Source of the DNA: Cherax quadricarinatus
Lineage: Eukaryota; Arthropoda; Malacostraca; Decapoda; Parastacidae
Length of the DNA: 64,000 bases
Direction of reading: 5' to 3'
Assembly: GCF_038502225.1 (NCBI RefSeq)
Contig: NC_091374.1
Span: forward strand, 10,721,481 to 10,785,480
In this document: positions 25,703-36,190 of the stretch, piece by piece
Layout of the letters: the number at the start of each line of letters is the position of its first letter
Position numbering within the stretch: the first letter of the stretch is position 1
Translations under genes and position numbers: made by a program
The notes under the pieces: model-generated
Database searches by the model: none
Seen by the model: only the letters and a program-made list of their open reading frames with translations
What the model was told of the DNA's origin: nothing

Positions 25703-26919
25703 TATCTGTAGCTACAGGAACATGGGTATCCTCGTGTTGACCAGTTTTCAGCTTTTAATCTATCATGTATTTTTTTTTTCATAAATTTCTCTTGCAATTA
25801 TAAAGCTTTGTTCTCACAGCTAATGGTGCTAATAAATTTTTCTTTATTCATTCGCATTATTTAATTGTTATATATTTGACTATCACAGTCGTCGCTCTGA
25901 AAGTGGGGAAAAAAAGACTGATTTAAACTGAAAGCAGGTGGAAATATTGTTGATGTGTTTGTTTAGTGTGTGTATGAAAGAAGGGAAAGTACGTAAGGGC
26001 TGGAGGAGAGCATGCATATTTTTTTTGTATAAGGGAAAAAGGGTGCCAGAGCGTAAAACACTAATGGAGAATATCTGTTGAGTAGCCCATGTAAATTGCA
26101 TGTTGAAACTGTTATGGAAAGAGTGAAGGGAAAGACGAGAATAGAGTGGAATTAGGAAGGGATATTTTTTTTTTAACAGTTGCAGGGATCATCGCCCCCA
26201 CGACTCGGCCTCAGAATAGCCTCCTCAATCTTATAGGAAGTAACTGAATCACCTATATGAGTTTAATGCTTCACAAGGATTTATTAATAACGAAATATTA
26301 CAAGAACAGGAACTATTCAAAATGCACAGGAAAGTAAAGCATATCCTTAATTTTAATAGAACCTTCTTTAACATTTGTCTGCCATACTGCACGTTCAGTA
26401 GACAAAAAAAAAAAAAGGCCAAGAATCACGCCAAAGTGCCAAATGTTTAACAAGCTTCCGTTTCATACTCATGTGACAAGACAAAGTCGGTCCCTGGACG
26501 GTTGCTCTCTACCCACCTACTATCCGACTGATAGATCAAGCATCTGCGTAAAGGCACATAATTGAGCACTAGATGTTAAGCGAAAAGAAGTAATTTGTTG
26601 CATTCATGGATTTGGAATATATCACAAGAAAGGGTTCCTAGAGGAACAAGATGGCCAGACACAAATGTACAGAATAGGCAGTACACCGTTGAAAGCTTTG
26701 AAGAGTGATATAGCGAAAATTAAGTCTATAAAGGGAAAAGAGAGAGGAGTGAAAAGAGTGCCTTGTGGCCGCCTACACAGCCACTCTCTCCAGATGCTTT
26801 CATGTCACCCCCTAAGATCGTTCAAAACATGTCAGCATCTTTGTTAAGGTAGAGCCTCTCTCACGTCGGCTCCTCTGAAGGTACTCAAGATGGACACGTG
26901 ACCCTCTTTGTAGGTAGTG
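25703..26919. other. Unassigned sequence
   Basis: No gene or clear repeat. 26180-26215 (CAGGGATCATCGCCCCCACG) faintly resembles the GGGGTCAACGCCCC family. Confidence 0.45.
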
Positions 26920-27056
26920 GACCCTTCATCAGGCATGTATTGATGCATGGGAAAAGTTCCTGATCCAAGGAGCTAGAGCTACCTCCCTATTTCAGGGTCG
27001 AAGCAAATCACATTATATTCCTCAGGTGCTAAGTGGTCCTTACGGGTTTAATAAAT
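26920..27056 (-). mobile_element. ATT-tailed retroposon copy (diverged)
   Basis: CTGATCCAAGGAGCTAGAG, TTCCTCAGGTGCTAAGTGG and CCTTACGGGTTTAATAAATT follow the family order in reverse. Confidence 0.55.
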
Positions 27057-27507
27057 TATAATTAAAGGTAATTTTATTCTAATATTTTTTCATAATAAAA
27101 ATAATATTAAAATATTCTGGACCAAATAGTACCTTTTCAGCTGTAAGAGCGCAGCGCGCTAGCATTTGTCTATGATTTTCGACGGTTCGAACAGGAAAGA
27201 TATAGGGAACGACCAAGCCGGACACAAACCTCGTTAGTTTAATTTCCACACAATGGTAAAAAACCTCCAACGAAACGAACAGTGGTATGTATTCACCGGC
27301 GCAGAATTTATCGCTAGGAAGGAAATAGTTTACATAGGGAAGGTGGCTATCACAGAAAGGGAAATTATCTCTCAAGAAGAACTCACACTTAGGAAATAGC
27401 TCCGAAAGGCGAAGAATTTATGGTAAGAAAGGAAATTGTCCGCTGAAGATCATTTGTCAGTGGAAGAGGAAAAGTTAGATGGGCGAGATGGTACCTCCGA
27501 ACGAAAT
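27057..27507. other. Unassigned sequence with degenerate internal repeats
   Basis: GCGCAGAATTTATCGCTAGG followed by AAGGAAAT (27300-27328) recurs as GGCGAAGAATTTATGGTAAG followed by AAAGGAAAT (27407-27436), and less well at the left edge of the hairpin. No protein domain recognised. Confidence 0.4.
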
Positions 27508-27627
27508 TTATTATCAGAGGTGTATGTCGTGGGAGATGCGCACTGGCGCAGTACAACTACTGAAATTCTTTTCAGTAGTTGTACTGCGCCAGTGCGCATC
27601 TCCCACGACATACACCTCTGATAATAA
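27508..27627. repeat. Perfect 58-bp-arm hairpin with 4-nt loop
   Basis: 27508..27565 and 27570..27627 are exact reverse complements (the left arm begins TTATTATCAGAGGTGTATGT and ends ACAACTACTGAAA), with loop TTCT. Not a known family to me. It could be a fold-back element, a template-switch palindrome, a small-RNA hairpin or a sequencing/assembly fold-back. Confidence 0.95.
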
Positions 27628-27895
27628 GTATTCATATTTTGCAGCCGCAACTCTAACCATATGTATCTTATATTCATCCCTGGGAGGTTACCACTGGAAT
27701 ATATGGATAAGCAACACCTACATACAAGACACTTGTATACACTGGCATTAACATTATGTACATTATGTACTGTATTTTAAATTTCCCAAGAAACTTTGCT
27801 CACAATTTATGGAATCTTATTTTCATTAATACACTTCAGCCTGTGGACCTGGTTACTGTGTATCTATATTGTACAATAAATGAACGGCCAAGTAA
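27628..27895. other. Unassigned spacer
   Basis: Nothing recognised. Confidence 0.5.
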
Positions 27896-28010
27896 ACAGT
27901 GTTCAATAAATGGTTTAGAAAACCGACAAGTTGATAAACAAGACACTTGGGTATATTTATTCTGGAATGTTTAGTCAGTCAGTGGCTTCTTCAGTCCAGT
28001 CTAAAGTAAC
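27896..28010 (-). repeat. PLE end with decayed hammerhead-like motif
   Basis: Minus strand, core 27966..27993: CTGAAGA, A, GCCACTGACTGAC, TAAACATTCC. The first box is intact, but GAAA has become TAAA and stem II is broken. The flank GATACCCAAGTGTCTTG-like sequence and AACTTGTCGGTTTTCTAAAC (27914-27933, minus) identify the family. Confidence 0.6.
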
Positions 28011-28154
28011 GGTGGAAGGATAGGAGTTTAAGGTAATCAGTCACTCAGCCTGGAGTAGACGTTCTCAGTCCATTATTCTTGATAAAAGTGCAGCATATTT
28101 TGCACAGACGAATATAAATGTGATTAACATTTTGACACCTTATATATAGCAGAC

Positions 28155-28423
28155 TTTAAGAGGCACGTAAGTCCCCCCGTCTTCTAATAATATGTTCATT
28201 TATCCACTATAATCTACCTTGTCCATAATTAATTTCGCATTTGTTTTGTCTGTTTCGTAAGGTGAAGTCCAGGATCTTTCCTTAATTCATGGTATAACTT
28301 AACAAATCTTTGATGACAGTTGTGTTGCAGAGGTAAACGCGATAGTAATTATGGACAAGGTAGATTATAGTGGAAAAATGAGCATGTTATTAGAAGACGG
28401 GTGAACTTACGTGCCTCTTAAAA
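28155..28423. repeat. Imperfect fold-back with ~77-bp arms
   Basis: 28155..28231 and 28346..28423 are inverted copies (TTTAAGAGGCACGTAAGT at the outer end, ATAATCTACCTTGTCCATAA at the inner end) with few mismatches, around a ~114-bp AT-rich spacer. No coding sequence; family unknown. Confidence 0.8.
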
Positions 28424-29044
28424 TCCACATGTAACCATGTCCCATCCTGGCTACTTCAACATTCATAAGTCTGTTTACACTGCACCTGGCACCGTAAGAA
28501 TTACACTTATACATATAAAACTAAAAGAACAATTGCTAAACAGAACAAGGAATATAAAGAAATTAGAAGGCAATAAGAATATACTAACTAGACAAGATAT
28601 TTTTTAAGGAGGAGACGCACTGACCTATCAAATGGCTTCTCAAAGAAACGACCACAGGACAGAAAACAACCAATAAAAACAAAAAAGATTTTTAAATGAA
28701 TATAATTGCAAATAATTTTTATATAAACAGAGATGGAGTGATTAAAAAGGACTAGAACTAGAGGACATCATAAACCAGAGGAAACCTGACAGTACGTCTA
28801 ACTGAAGGTAAACTAAAAGCAAACATGTATTAAACCAGGTTGTTTTCAACGGGAACTACTCAGTGGGAAGAGACAATTGGGAAGAGAGAGGAGTGAGGTA
28901 ACAATTCTGGTAAAATAAACAGTACAAGCTAAAGAAATTGAAATCTCAAACGCTAAACACATTTGAACATTAGTGATAAGAATCCAAATTAAAGATAAGC
29001 CTTATGACAGTTAATGTATACAACCCATCCTTTAATAATAACCA
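28424..29044. other. Unassigned sequence
   Basis: AT-rich, no recognisable gene or repeat. Confidence 0.5.
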
Positions 29045-29115
29045 AACCAAGGAACGGGCAGGGTTTGAACCCATGGTGAGTGAGTCGTAAAGCTACAAGC
29101 CAGTGCCCTGGTTTG
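29045..29115 (-). repeat. tRNA-like SINE head
   Basis: Minus strand: an A-box-like TGGCTTGTAGCTTTACG and a B box GGGTTCAAACCC about 30 bp apart. Confidence 0.5.
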
Positions 29116-29129
29116 TTGGCAATGGTGCT

Positions 29130-29215
29130 ATTACCTGCATTTTATGACCCTTGTAGGTTTAGCGCTTCTTTTTTATTATAATAGTTATAATAATAATGGT
29201 GTTATTATTATTTCG
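29130..29215 (-). repeat. ATT-tailed retroposon 3' end
   Basis: GACCCTTGTAGGTTTAGCGC followed by TTATTATAATAG-type repeats; only the end with the core and ATT tail is present. Confidence 0.5.
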
Positions 29216-29710
29216 CGAGTTTTAATAGTAATCGAGACAGAAAAAATGTTAGGTAAGGTAAGATTTGTCAGGAAACAGAGCAAATATTTCCTGACGCAGA
29301 TCTTAGTCATGACCCGCAGCTGGAGCCTTTGGTCATCTGACCGAGGCCTTCCACTGGCTTACCAGTGATCAAAGATAAACAAGGGATTACAAAAAAAAAA
29401 AAGTGACTGTAAAACACTAAAGTATAACTTGGATAAATTAATCAAATGAAGTGAAAGAGGGATAATGGAATTTAATCTATTTATATGTCAGGTAATGGAA
29501 ACCAGAGAGAGAGAAAAAAATACTAATTAACAAAATACTAAATGTATCAGGCAGAGAGAAATGTAGGAATTATTATTATTATACTGTCGTGGGAAGATCA
29601 TGTAAATAAATCTGTGAGGAACTCATGTGTCACTCTGGAAAAACTATAAAAAAATTATAAATATATGGATGGAGGAGTGGTAGTTAAATTTATTTGTAAC
29701 ATATGTACAC

Positions 29711-29712
<2 letters not shown>
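29216..29712. other. Mostly unassigned sequence
   Basis: 29253-29370 (AGGTAAGATTTGTCAGGAAA, then CGCAGATCTTAGTCATGACC) resembles 4350-4380 and may be another dispersed repeat. The rest is AT-rich. Confidence 0.35.

Positions 29713-29757
<45 letters not shown>
29713..29757. repeat. (CA)n microsatellite
   Basis: About 45 bp of CA repeats, with further CACA-rich sequence to 29845. Confidence 0.95.
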
Positions 29758-29758
<1 letters not shown>

Positions 29759-29887
29759 TCACAAACACGACAGGCCAAGTGTCTAACGACAAGTGCATTT
29801 GACAACTGGTAAAGAACACACATACAAACACACACATACACACCACATAGAGCATAGAAGCGCATTTACCAGCAACTAGATAGATAG

Positions 29888-29890
29888 AAT

Positions 29891-29981
<91 letters not shown>
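29888..29981. repeat. (GA)n microsatellite
   Basis: About 92 bp of GA repeats. Confidence 0.97.
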
Positions 29982-29988
<7 letters not shown>

Positions 29989-30319
29989 CAGAGTTGGCAG
30001 TCTGGTGGGTGTGAACTTATTATTTCACAGTGTTGTGGCAGTGTGCCTGAAGGAGATGGCACCTTCCGCATCCCCCCCTCAGTGCCACCCGTCTGCCGCA
30101 TACTGCCGCATGCCAAACACTTTATCGCCTGTCATTCTTGCCTGTCAGGTGTCCTTCCTCTGTAAAATCTGTCATTTAATGTCTGCCATTTATTCTTCTT
30201 CTCTACCGCTGACCATGTCTATCTGCCGTCTACCAGTCATGTATGCTGTTTGTTCCTCCTACACGCCCTTTACCGTTCCTGTTTATCATCTCCCCGTTGC
30301 CCGTCTGCGATTCCTGTCA

Positions 30320-30700
30320 CCCGTACGCCATTCGTGTCACCCGCCCGTCATTCCCATCACCCGCCCGCCATTCCCATCACCCGCCCATCATTCCTATTAC
30401 CCGCCCGTGATTCTTATCACCTGTCAGCCATTCCTATCACCCACCAGCCATTTCTTTCACCCGCCAGCCATTCCTTTCGCCCACCAGTCATTCCTATCAC
30501 CTGCCAGCCATTCCTATCACCCGCCTGCCATTCCTTTTACCTGCCAGCCATTCCTATCACCCGCCTGCCATTCGTATCACCCGCCATCCATTCCTATCAG
30601 CCATCTGCCATTCCTGTGTGCTGCCAGCCATTCTTATGAGCCATCTGCAATTCCTATCAGTCGTCTGCCATTCCTGTGTGCTGTTTGCTATTGCTGTCTG
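30320..30700. repeat. Degenerate 20-bp tandem repeat
   Basis: About 18 diverged copies of CCGCCAGCCATTCCTATCAC. Two plus frames stay open by chance. Confidence 0.85.
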
Positions 30701-30854
30701 CCGACTGTTATATGTAATTTTCCATTCGTTGCCTGCCACACACGAGACACTTTAAAGTGGTAGAAATATTTCATATGGTCTCTGGTGCAAACTACTCACC
30801 CAGAGATCTATAAAAGTTACCAAACTTGTCAAACATTGGTGATACCGTCAGGCG

Positions 30855-30855
<1 letters not shown>

Positions 30856-30952
<97 letters not shown>
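30856..30952. repeat. (TG)n microsatellite
   Basis: About 96 bp of TG repeats. Confidence 0.98.
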
Positions 30953-30989
30953 TTGTAAGTCCAAACTTTATTGTCTTGACTCAAAAAAA

Positions 30990-31230
30990 AGACACTGGCT
31001 ATAGGTATTGTGGTTAATGGTATCGTAGTTAGTGGTAATGCCGCTACTGATGTTCCTACGAATATGGTCACAGGTATAAAGTTAATGGTTTTGAATGCTA
31101 TTATTGTACTTAGTAGAACTATAGATAGTACTGCAGTTGTTGGTATTGAAGTCGCAGATATTGTACTTACTGGCACTGTAGTTACTACCGTCGTAGTTAC
31201 AGGTATTGCAGTTAATGATATCGTTGTTTG
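30990..31230. repeat. Low-complexity GGTATTGTAGTTA-type repeats
   Basis: Highly degenerate short units (GGTATTGTGGTTA, GGTATCGTAGTTA, GGCACTGTAGTTA, GGTATTGCAGTTA). Both strands have open frames from the biased composition. Confidence 0.5.
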
Positions 31231-31394
31231 TGCGCTCGATATATATTTGCATTTTGAAAGGATTTTAGCCACGAATTAAATTAATCGGTGATTAATGAGA
31301 GCGGTTTTTTTTAATTTAAATGTTTTCATAATATTAATTTTAGAGAAAAAATATACTTAACGTCATTTATGGTTTCCTACTTGGACAATGATCG

Positions 31395-31397
<3 letters not shown>

Positions 31398-31478
<81 letters not shown>
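31398..31478. repeat. (TA)n microsatellite
   Basis: About 80 bp of TA repeats on the outer left side of the SINE palindrome. Confidence 0.97.
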
Positions 31479-31485
<7 letters not shown>

Positions 31486-31499
31486 TTATTGTAACCACG

Positions 31500-31775
31500 A
31501 ACGAGTGGTATTGATCAATAACAACATTGCGACTAGCCAAGGGATTCGAACCATATTGTTTTGGCCCGCCTCATGGTGAACGAAAACCACATGGCGCTCT
31601 AACCTACATGACCACCAAATCCTACAAGAATGATGCACCCAGCCAAGCTAGGTAGGTACGTCATTCTTGTAGGATTTGGTGGTCCTGTAGGTTAGAGCGT
31701 CATGTGGTTTTCGCTCACCATGAGGCGGGCCAAAACAATATGGTTCGAATCCCTTGGCTAATCGCAGTGTTGTTA
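31500..31775. repeat. Head-to-head tRNA-SINE palindrome
   Basis: Left arm (about 31520-31635) and right arm (about 31661-31775) are near-identical inverted copies separated by ~25 bp. Each reads outward as a tRNA-like module: ATTTGGTGGTCCTGTAGGTT, AGAGCGTCATGTGGTTTTCG, CTCACCATGAGGCGGGCC, then B box GGTTCGAATCCC (31742-31753 on plus, GGGATTCGAACC at 31540-31551 for minus). TA tracts lie outside both arms. Divergence between arms is a few substitutions. Confidence 0.8.
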
Positions 31776-31784
31776 TGGATTATA

Positions 31785-31785
<1 letters not shown>

Positions 31786-31880
<95 letters not shown>
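31786..31880. repeat. (TA)n microsatellite
   Basis: About 90 bp of TA repeats on the outer right side of the SINE palindrome. Confidence 0.97.
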
Positions 31881-31882
<2 letters not shown>

Positions 31883-32339
31883 TATTTACCATCTACTACT
31901 AGCTTCCTACACTTACTAACCATCCTCCTCTATCTTACTTCCCATTTCCAATAATCAACCACTACCATCACCCTATTAAGCCTTCATCTTTAATTCCAAG
32001 CTCCTGGAAGATTTCTCCCTGAACTACTAATCTTTCTGAAGCTCTTTTAGAATATCTCCCTCAGTCATCGGTCTTCGAGAGTCCTTTCAGCACAGGTCTC
32101 ACTGATTATCGGACGGAGGATCAAGTCTCCGCCACTTCTTAAGTTAAATAACCCACATGAGTTTAGGGCATCGCGTAAAGAAGAAAAATACTCCGTTTTT
32201 ATCCAATGTGAGTGTGCTTCAGAGTACTTCACAAGTCACTCTGGATGAGTGGAATGATGTTGTTGTCAGCCAGAGTCAAAGGAATGATGCTATTGTCAGC
32301 CTGAGTCAGTGAAATGATGACAACATCTATCTGGGTCAT
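31881..32339. other. Mostly unassigned; ATT-retroposon-like end at 32110-32180
   Basis: CGGACGGAGGATCAAGTCTC and ACCCACATGAGTTTAGGGCA resemble the reverse of the ATT-tailed family and recur near 63645-63710. 32240-32340 has diverged lead-in repeats of GGAATGATG(T/C)TGTTGTCAGC. Confidence 0.4.
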
Positions 32340-33695
32340 CAGTCTGGAACCTTACAGTAAAACCAACAGCAGTCTGGAAGCTTACAATAAGACCAATAAC
32401 AGTTTGGAAGCCTACAATAAGACCAATAACAGTTTGGAAGCATACAATAAGACCAACAACAGTCTGGAAGCATACAATAAGACCAACAACAGTTTGGAAG
32501 CATACAATAAGACCAACAACAGTCTGGAAGCATACAATAAGACCAACAACAGTCTGGAAGCATACAATAAGACCAATAACAGTCTGGAAGCTTACAATAA
32601 GACCAACAACAGTCTGGAAGCTTACAATAAGACCAACAACAGTCTGGAAGCTTACAATAAGACCAACAACAGTCTGGAAGCTTACAATAAGACCAACAAC
32701 AGTCTGGAAGCATACAATAAGACCAACAACAGTCTGGAAGCATACAATAAGACCAACAACAGTCTGGAAGCTTACAATAAGACCAACAACAGTCTGGAAG
32801 CTTACAATAAGACCAACAACAATCTGGAAGCTTACAATAAGACCAACAACAGTCTGGAAGCCTACAAGAAGACCAATAACAGTCTGGAAGTTTACAATAA
32901 GACCAACAACAGTCTGGAAGCATACAATAAGACCAACAACAGTCTGGAAGCTTACAATAAGACCAACAACAGTCTGGAAGCCTACAATAAGACCAATAAC
33001 AGTCTGGAAGTTTACAATAAGACCAACAACAGTCTGGAAGCATACAATAAGACCAACAACAGTCTGGAAGCATACAATAAGACCAACAACAGTCTGGAAG
33101 CTTACAATAAGACCAATAACAGTCTGGAAGCTTACAATAAGACCAATAACAGTCTGGAAGCTTACAATAAGACCAATAACAGTCTGGAAGCTTACAATAA
33201 GACCAATAACAGTCTGGAAGCATACAATAAGACCAACAACAGTCTGGAAGCATACAATAAGACCAACAACAGTCTGGAAGCATACAATAAGACCAACAAC
33301 AGTCTGGAAGCTTACAATAAGACCAACAACAGTCTGGAAGCTTACAATAAGACCAACAACAGTCTGGAAGCTTACAATAAGACCAATATCAGTCTGGAAG
33401 CATACAATAAGACCAACAACAGTCTGGAAGCATACAATAAGACCAACAACAGTCTGGAAGCTTACAATAAGACCAACAACAGTCTGGAAGCTTACAATAA
33501 GACCAACAACAGTCTGGAAGCTTACAATAAGACCAATATCAGTCTGGAAGCTTACAATAAGACCAACAACAGTCTGGAAGCTTACAATAAGACCAACAAC
33601 AGTCTGGAAGCTTACAATAAGACCAATAACAGTCTGGAAGCTTACAATAAGACCAATAACAGTCTGGAAGCTTACAATAAGACCAATAACAGTAT
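32340..33695 (+). repeat. 30-bp tandem repeat, ~45 copies, with an open frame of SLEAYNKTNN units
   Basis: Unit AGTCTGGAAGCTTACAATAA then GACCAACAAC. An ORF with a genuine ATG (32314; in-frame stop at 32302) runs to TAA 33742 and would encode 476 residues, almost all SLEAYNKTNN decapeptides. The common variants are CTG/TTG, GCT/GCA/GCC and AAC/AAT, all silent in this frame; only about six units change a residue (A to V twice, final N to I twice, S to N, N to K). No signal peptide, no domain, no promoter or splice evidence. Each unit has NKT and NNS sequons. Most likely a minisatellite, but the silent pattern is worth testing. Confidence 0.9.
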
Positions 33696-33745
33696 GACCC
33701 AGAAGAATATGAAGCCTATCTCAAGTAATACAAAAAGAGACTAAA

Positions 33746-34195
33746 AAAGGCCAACCTCTGTTGAATGCGTACTGTTCATCTCTGTTAACAGTTTCAACAG
33801 GAGTAAATAAACTAAATGAAATTGAGTTAGAGCTTCTAAAGAGAAAAAGAAGCAAGATAGGATAGAGCAAGACTGGACGGGAGGAAGCCAAGAGTGCCCC
33901 TACACCCCCTGTGATCAGGGAGGAGAAGGAGAAAAGAAGAGAGGGAAGGAAGGGATGAGGAAGTGATATAAGGAATGAGATAAGCAGGAAAACATGAAGG
34001 GGTAAATGACTTAGGACAAGTCATTACTGAACCATTACAGCACGAGTAATGACACTAAAACTTGTACTGTTTAACTAACCATAAGAAGAAAAAAGGGGAA
34101 AAAGAATAAGAAAAAGAATGTGAAATAGAAAAAGAAGAGGAGGAAAAGTAGACAGATAGAATAAGTAAAATACTAGTTATCTTTCAAGAAAAGGG
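33746..34195. other. Unassigned, purine-rich spacer
   Basis: AG-rich (33830-34190); nothing recognised. Confidence 0.5.
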
Positions 34196-34197
34196 AT

Positions 34198-35898
34198 TGT
34201 AACTAGCCAGGAGGGTTCACAGGTCGGTATGTAACTAGCCAGGAGGGTTCACAGGTCGGTATGTAACTACCCAGGAGTTCACAGGTCGGTATGTAACTAG
34301 CCAGGAGGGTTCACAGGTCGGTATGTAACTAGCCAGGAGGGTTCACAGGTCGGTGTGTAACTAGCCAGGAGGGTTCACAGGTCGGTATGTAACTAGCCAG
34401 GAGGGTTCACAGGTCGGTATGTAACTAGCCAGGAGGGTTCACAGGTCGGTATGTAACTAGCCAGGAGGGTTCACAGGTCGGTATGTAACTAGCCAGGAGG
34501 GTTCACAGGTCGATATGTAACTAGCCAGGAGGGTTCACAGGTCGGTATGTAACTAGCCAGGAGGGTTCACAGGTCGGTATGTAACTAGCCAGGAGGGTTC
34601 ACAGGTCGGTATGTAACTAGCCAGGAGGGTTCACAGTTCGATATGTAACTAGCCAGGAGGGTTCACAGGTCGGTATGTAACTAGCCAGGAGGGTTCACAG
34701 GTCGTTATGTAACTAGCCAGAAGGGTTCACAGGTCGGTATGTAACTAGCCAGGAGGGTTCACAGGTCGGTATGTAACTAGCCAGGAGGGTTCACAGGTCG
34801 GTATGTAACTAGCCAGGAGGGTTCACAGGTCGGTATGTAACTAGCCAGGAGGGTTCACAGGTCGGTGTGTAACTAGCCAGGAGGGTTCACAGGTCGGTAT
34901 GTAACTAGCCAGGAGGGTTCACAGGTCGGTATGTAACTAGCCAGGAGGGTTCACAGGTCGGTATGTAACTAGCCAGGAGGTTTCACAGGTCGGTATGTAA
35001 CTAGCTAGGAGGGTTCACAGGTCGGTATGTAACTAGCCAGGAGGGCTCACAGGTCAGTATGTAACTAGCCAGGAGGGTTCACAGGTCGGTATGTAACTAG
35101 CCAGGAGGGTTCACAGGTCGGTATGTAATTAGCCAGGAGGGTTTACAGGTCGGTATGTAACTAGCCAGGAGGGTTCACAGGTCGGTATGTAACTAGCCAG
35201 GAGGGGTCACAGGTCGGTATGTAACTAGCCAGGAGGGTTCACAGGTCGGTATGTAACTAGCCAGGAGGGTTCACAGGTCGGTATTTAACTAGCCAGGAGG
35301 GTTCACAGGTCGGTATGTAACTAGCCAGGAGGGTTCACAGGTCGGTATGTAACTAGCCAGGAGGGTTCACAGGTCGGTATGTAACTAGCCAGGAGGGTCC
35401 ACAGGTCGGTATGTAACTAGCCAGGAGGGTTCACAGGTCAGTATGTAACTACCCAGGAGGGTTCACAGGTCGGTATGTAACTAGCCAGGAGGGCTCACAG
35501 GTCGGTATGTAACTAGCCAGGAGGGTTCACAGGTCGGTATGTAACTAGCCAGGAGGGTTCACAGGTCGGTGTGTAACTAGCCAGGAGGGTTCACAGGTCG
35601 GTATGTAACTAGCCAGGAGGGTTCACAGGTCGGTATGTAACTAGCCAGGAGGGTTCACAGGTCGGTATGTAACTAGCCAGGAGGGTTCACAGGTCGGTGT
35701 GTAACTACCCAGGAGGGTTCACAGGTCGGTATGTAACTAGCCAGGAGGGTTCACAGGTCGGTATGTAACTAGCCAGGAGGGTTCACAGGTCGGTATGTAA
35801 CTAGCCAGGAGGGTTCACAGGTCGGTATGTAACTAGCCAGGAGGGTTCACAGGTCGGTATGTAACTAGCCAGGAGGGTTCACAGGTCGGTATGTAACT
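34198..35898. repeat. 32-bp tandem repeat
   Basis: About 53 very uniform copies of TAACTAGCCAGGAGGGTTCA then CAGGTCGGTATG. The TAACTAG stops keep it closed in most frames. Few substitutions, suggesting recent expansion or strong homogenisation. Confidence 0.97.
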
Positions 35899-36114
35899 CA
35901 CTGTTTCATGGACAAAGTTTAAAAAGAGTCAGAATCAAACACATCAGGTTGGACCTGGACTGTGAAAGAATAATCATCACATTCAATTAATTTTTCACTT
36001 CACTGTTCGTGCAGTTCCTTGTTGTCGTATGTAAGATTTTCAAACATCACAGAGTTCTGACATTTAGCAATACGGTTACCCTAATGGATGTTTGTTGTTA
36101 TTATTTGTCCAAGG

Positions 36115-36117
<3 letters not shown>
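35899..36117. other. Unassigned spacer
   Basis: Nothing recognised. Confidence 0.5.

Positions 36118-36187
<70 letters not shown>
36118..36187. repeat. (TG)n microsatellite at LINE 3' end
   Basis: About 68 bp of TG repeats that form the (CA)n tail of the minus-strand LINE. Confidence 0.97.

Positions 36188-36190
<3 letters not shown>

Noticed and set aside
27079..27375. 98-codon minus ORF
   Set aside because: No recognisable domain; overlaps degenerate internal repeats.
30250..30763. Pro/His/Ser-rich ORFs of 129 and 260 codons
   Set aside because: Degenerate 20-bp repeat; no domain and frames shift between units.
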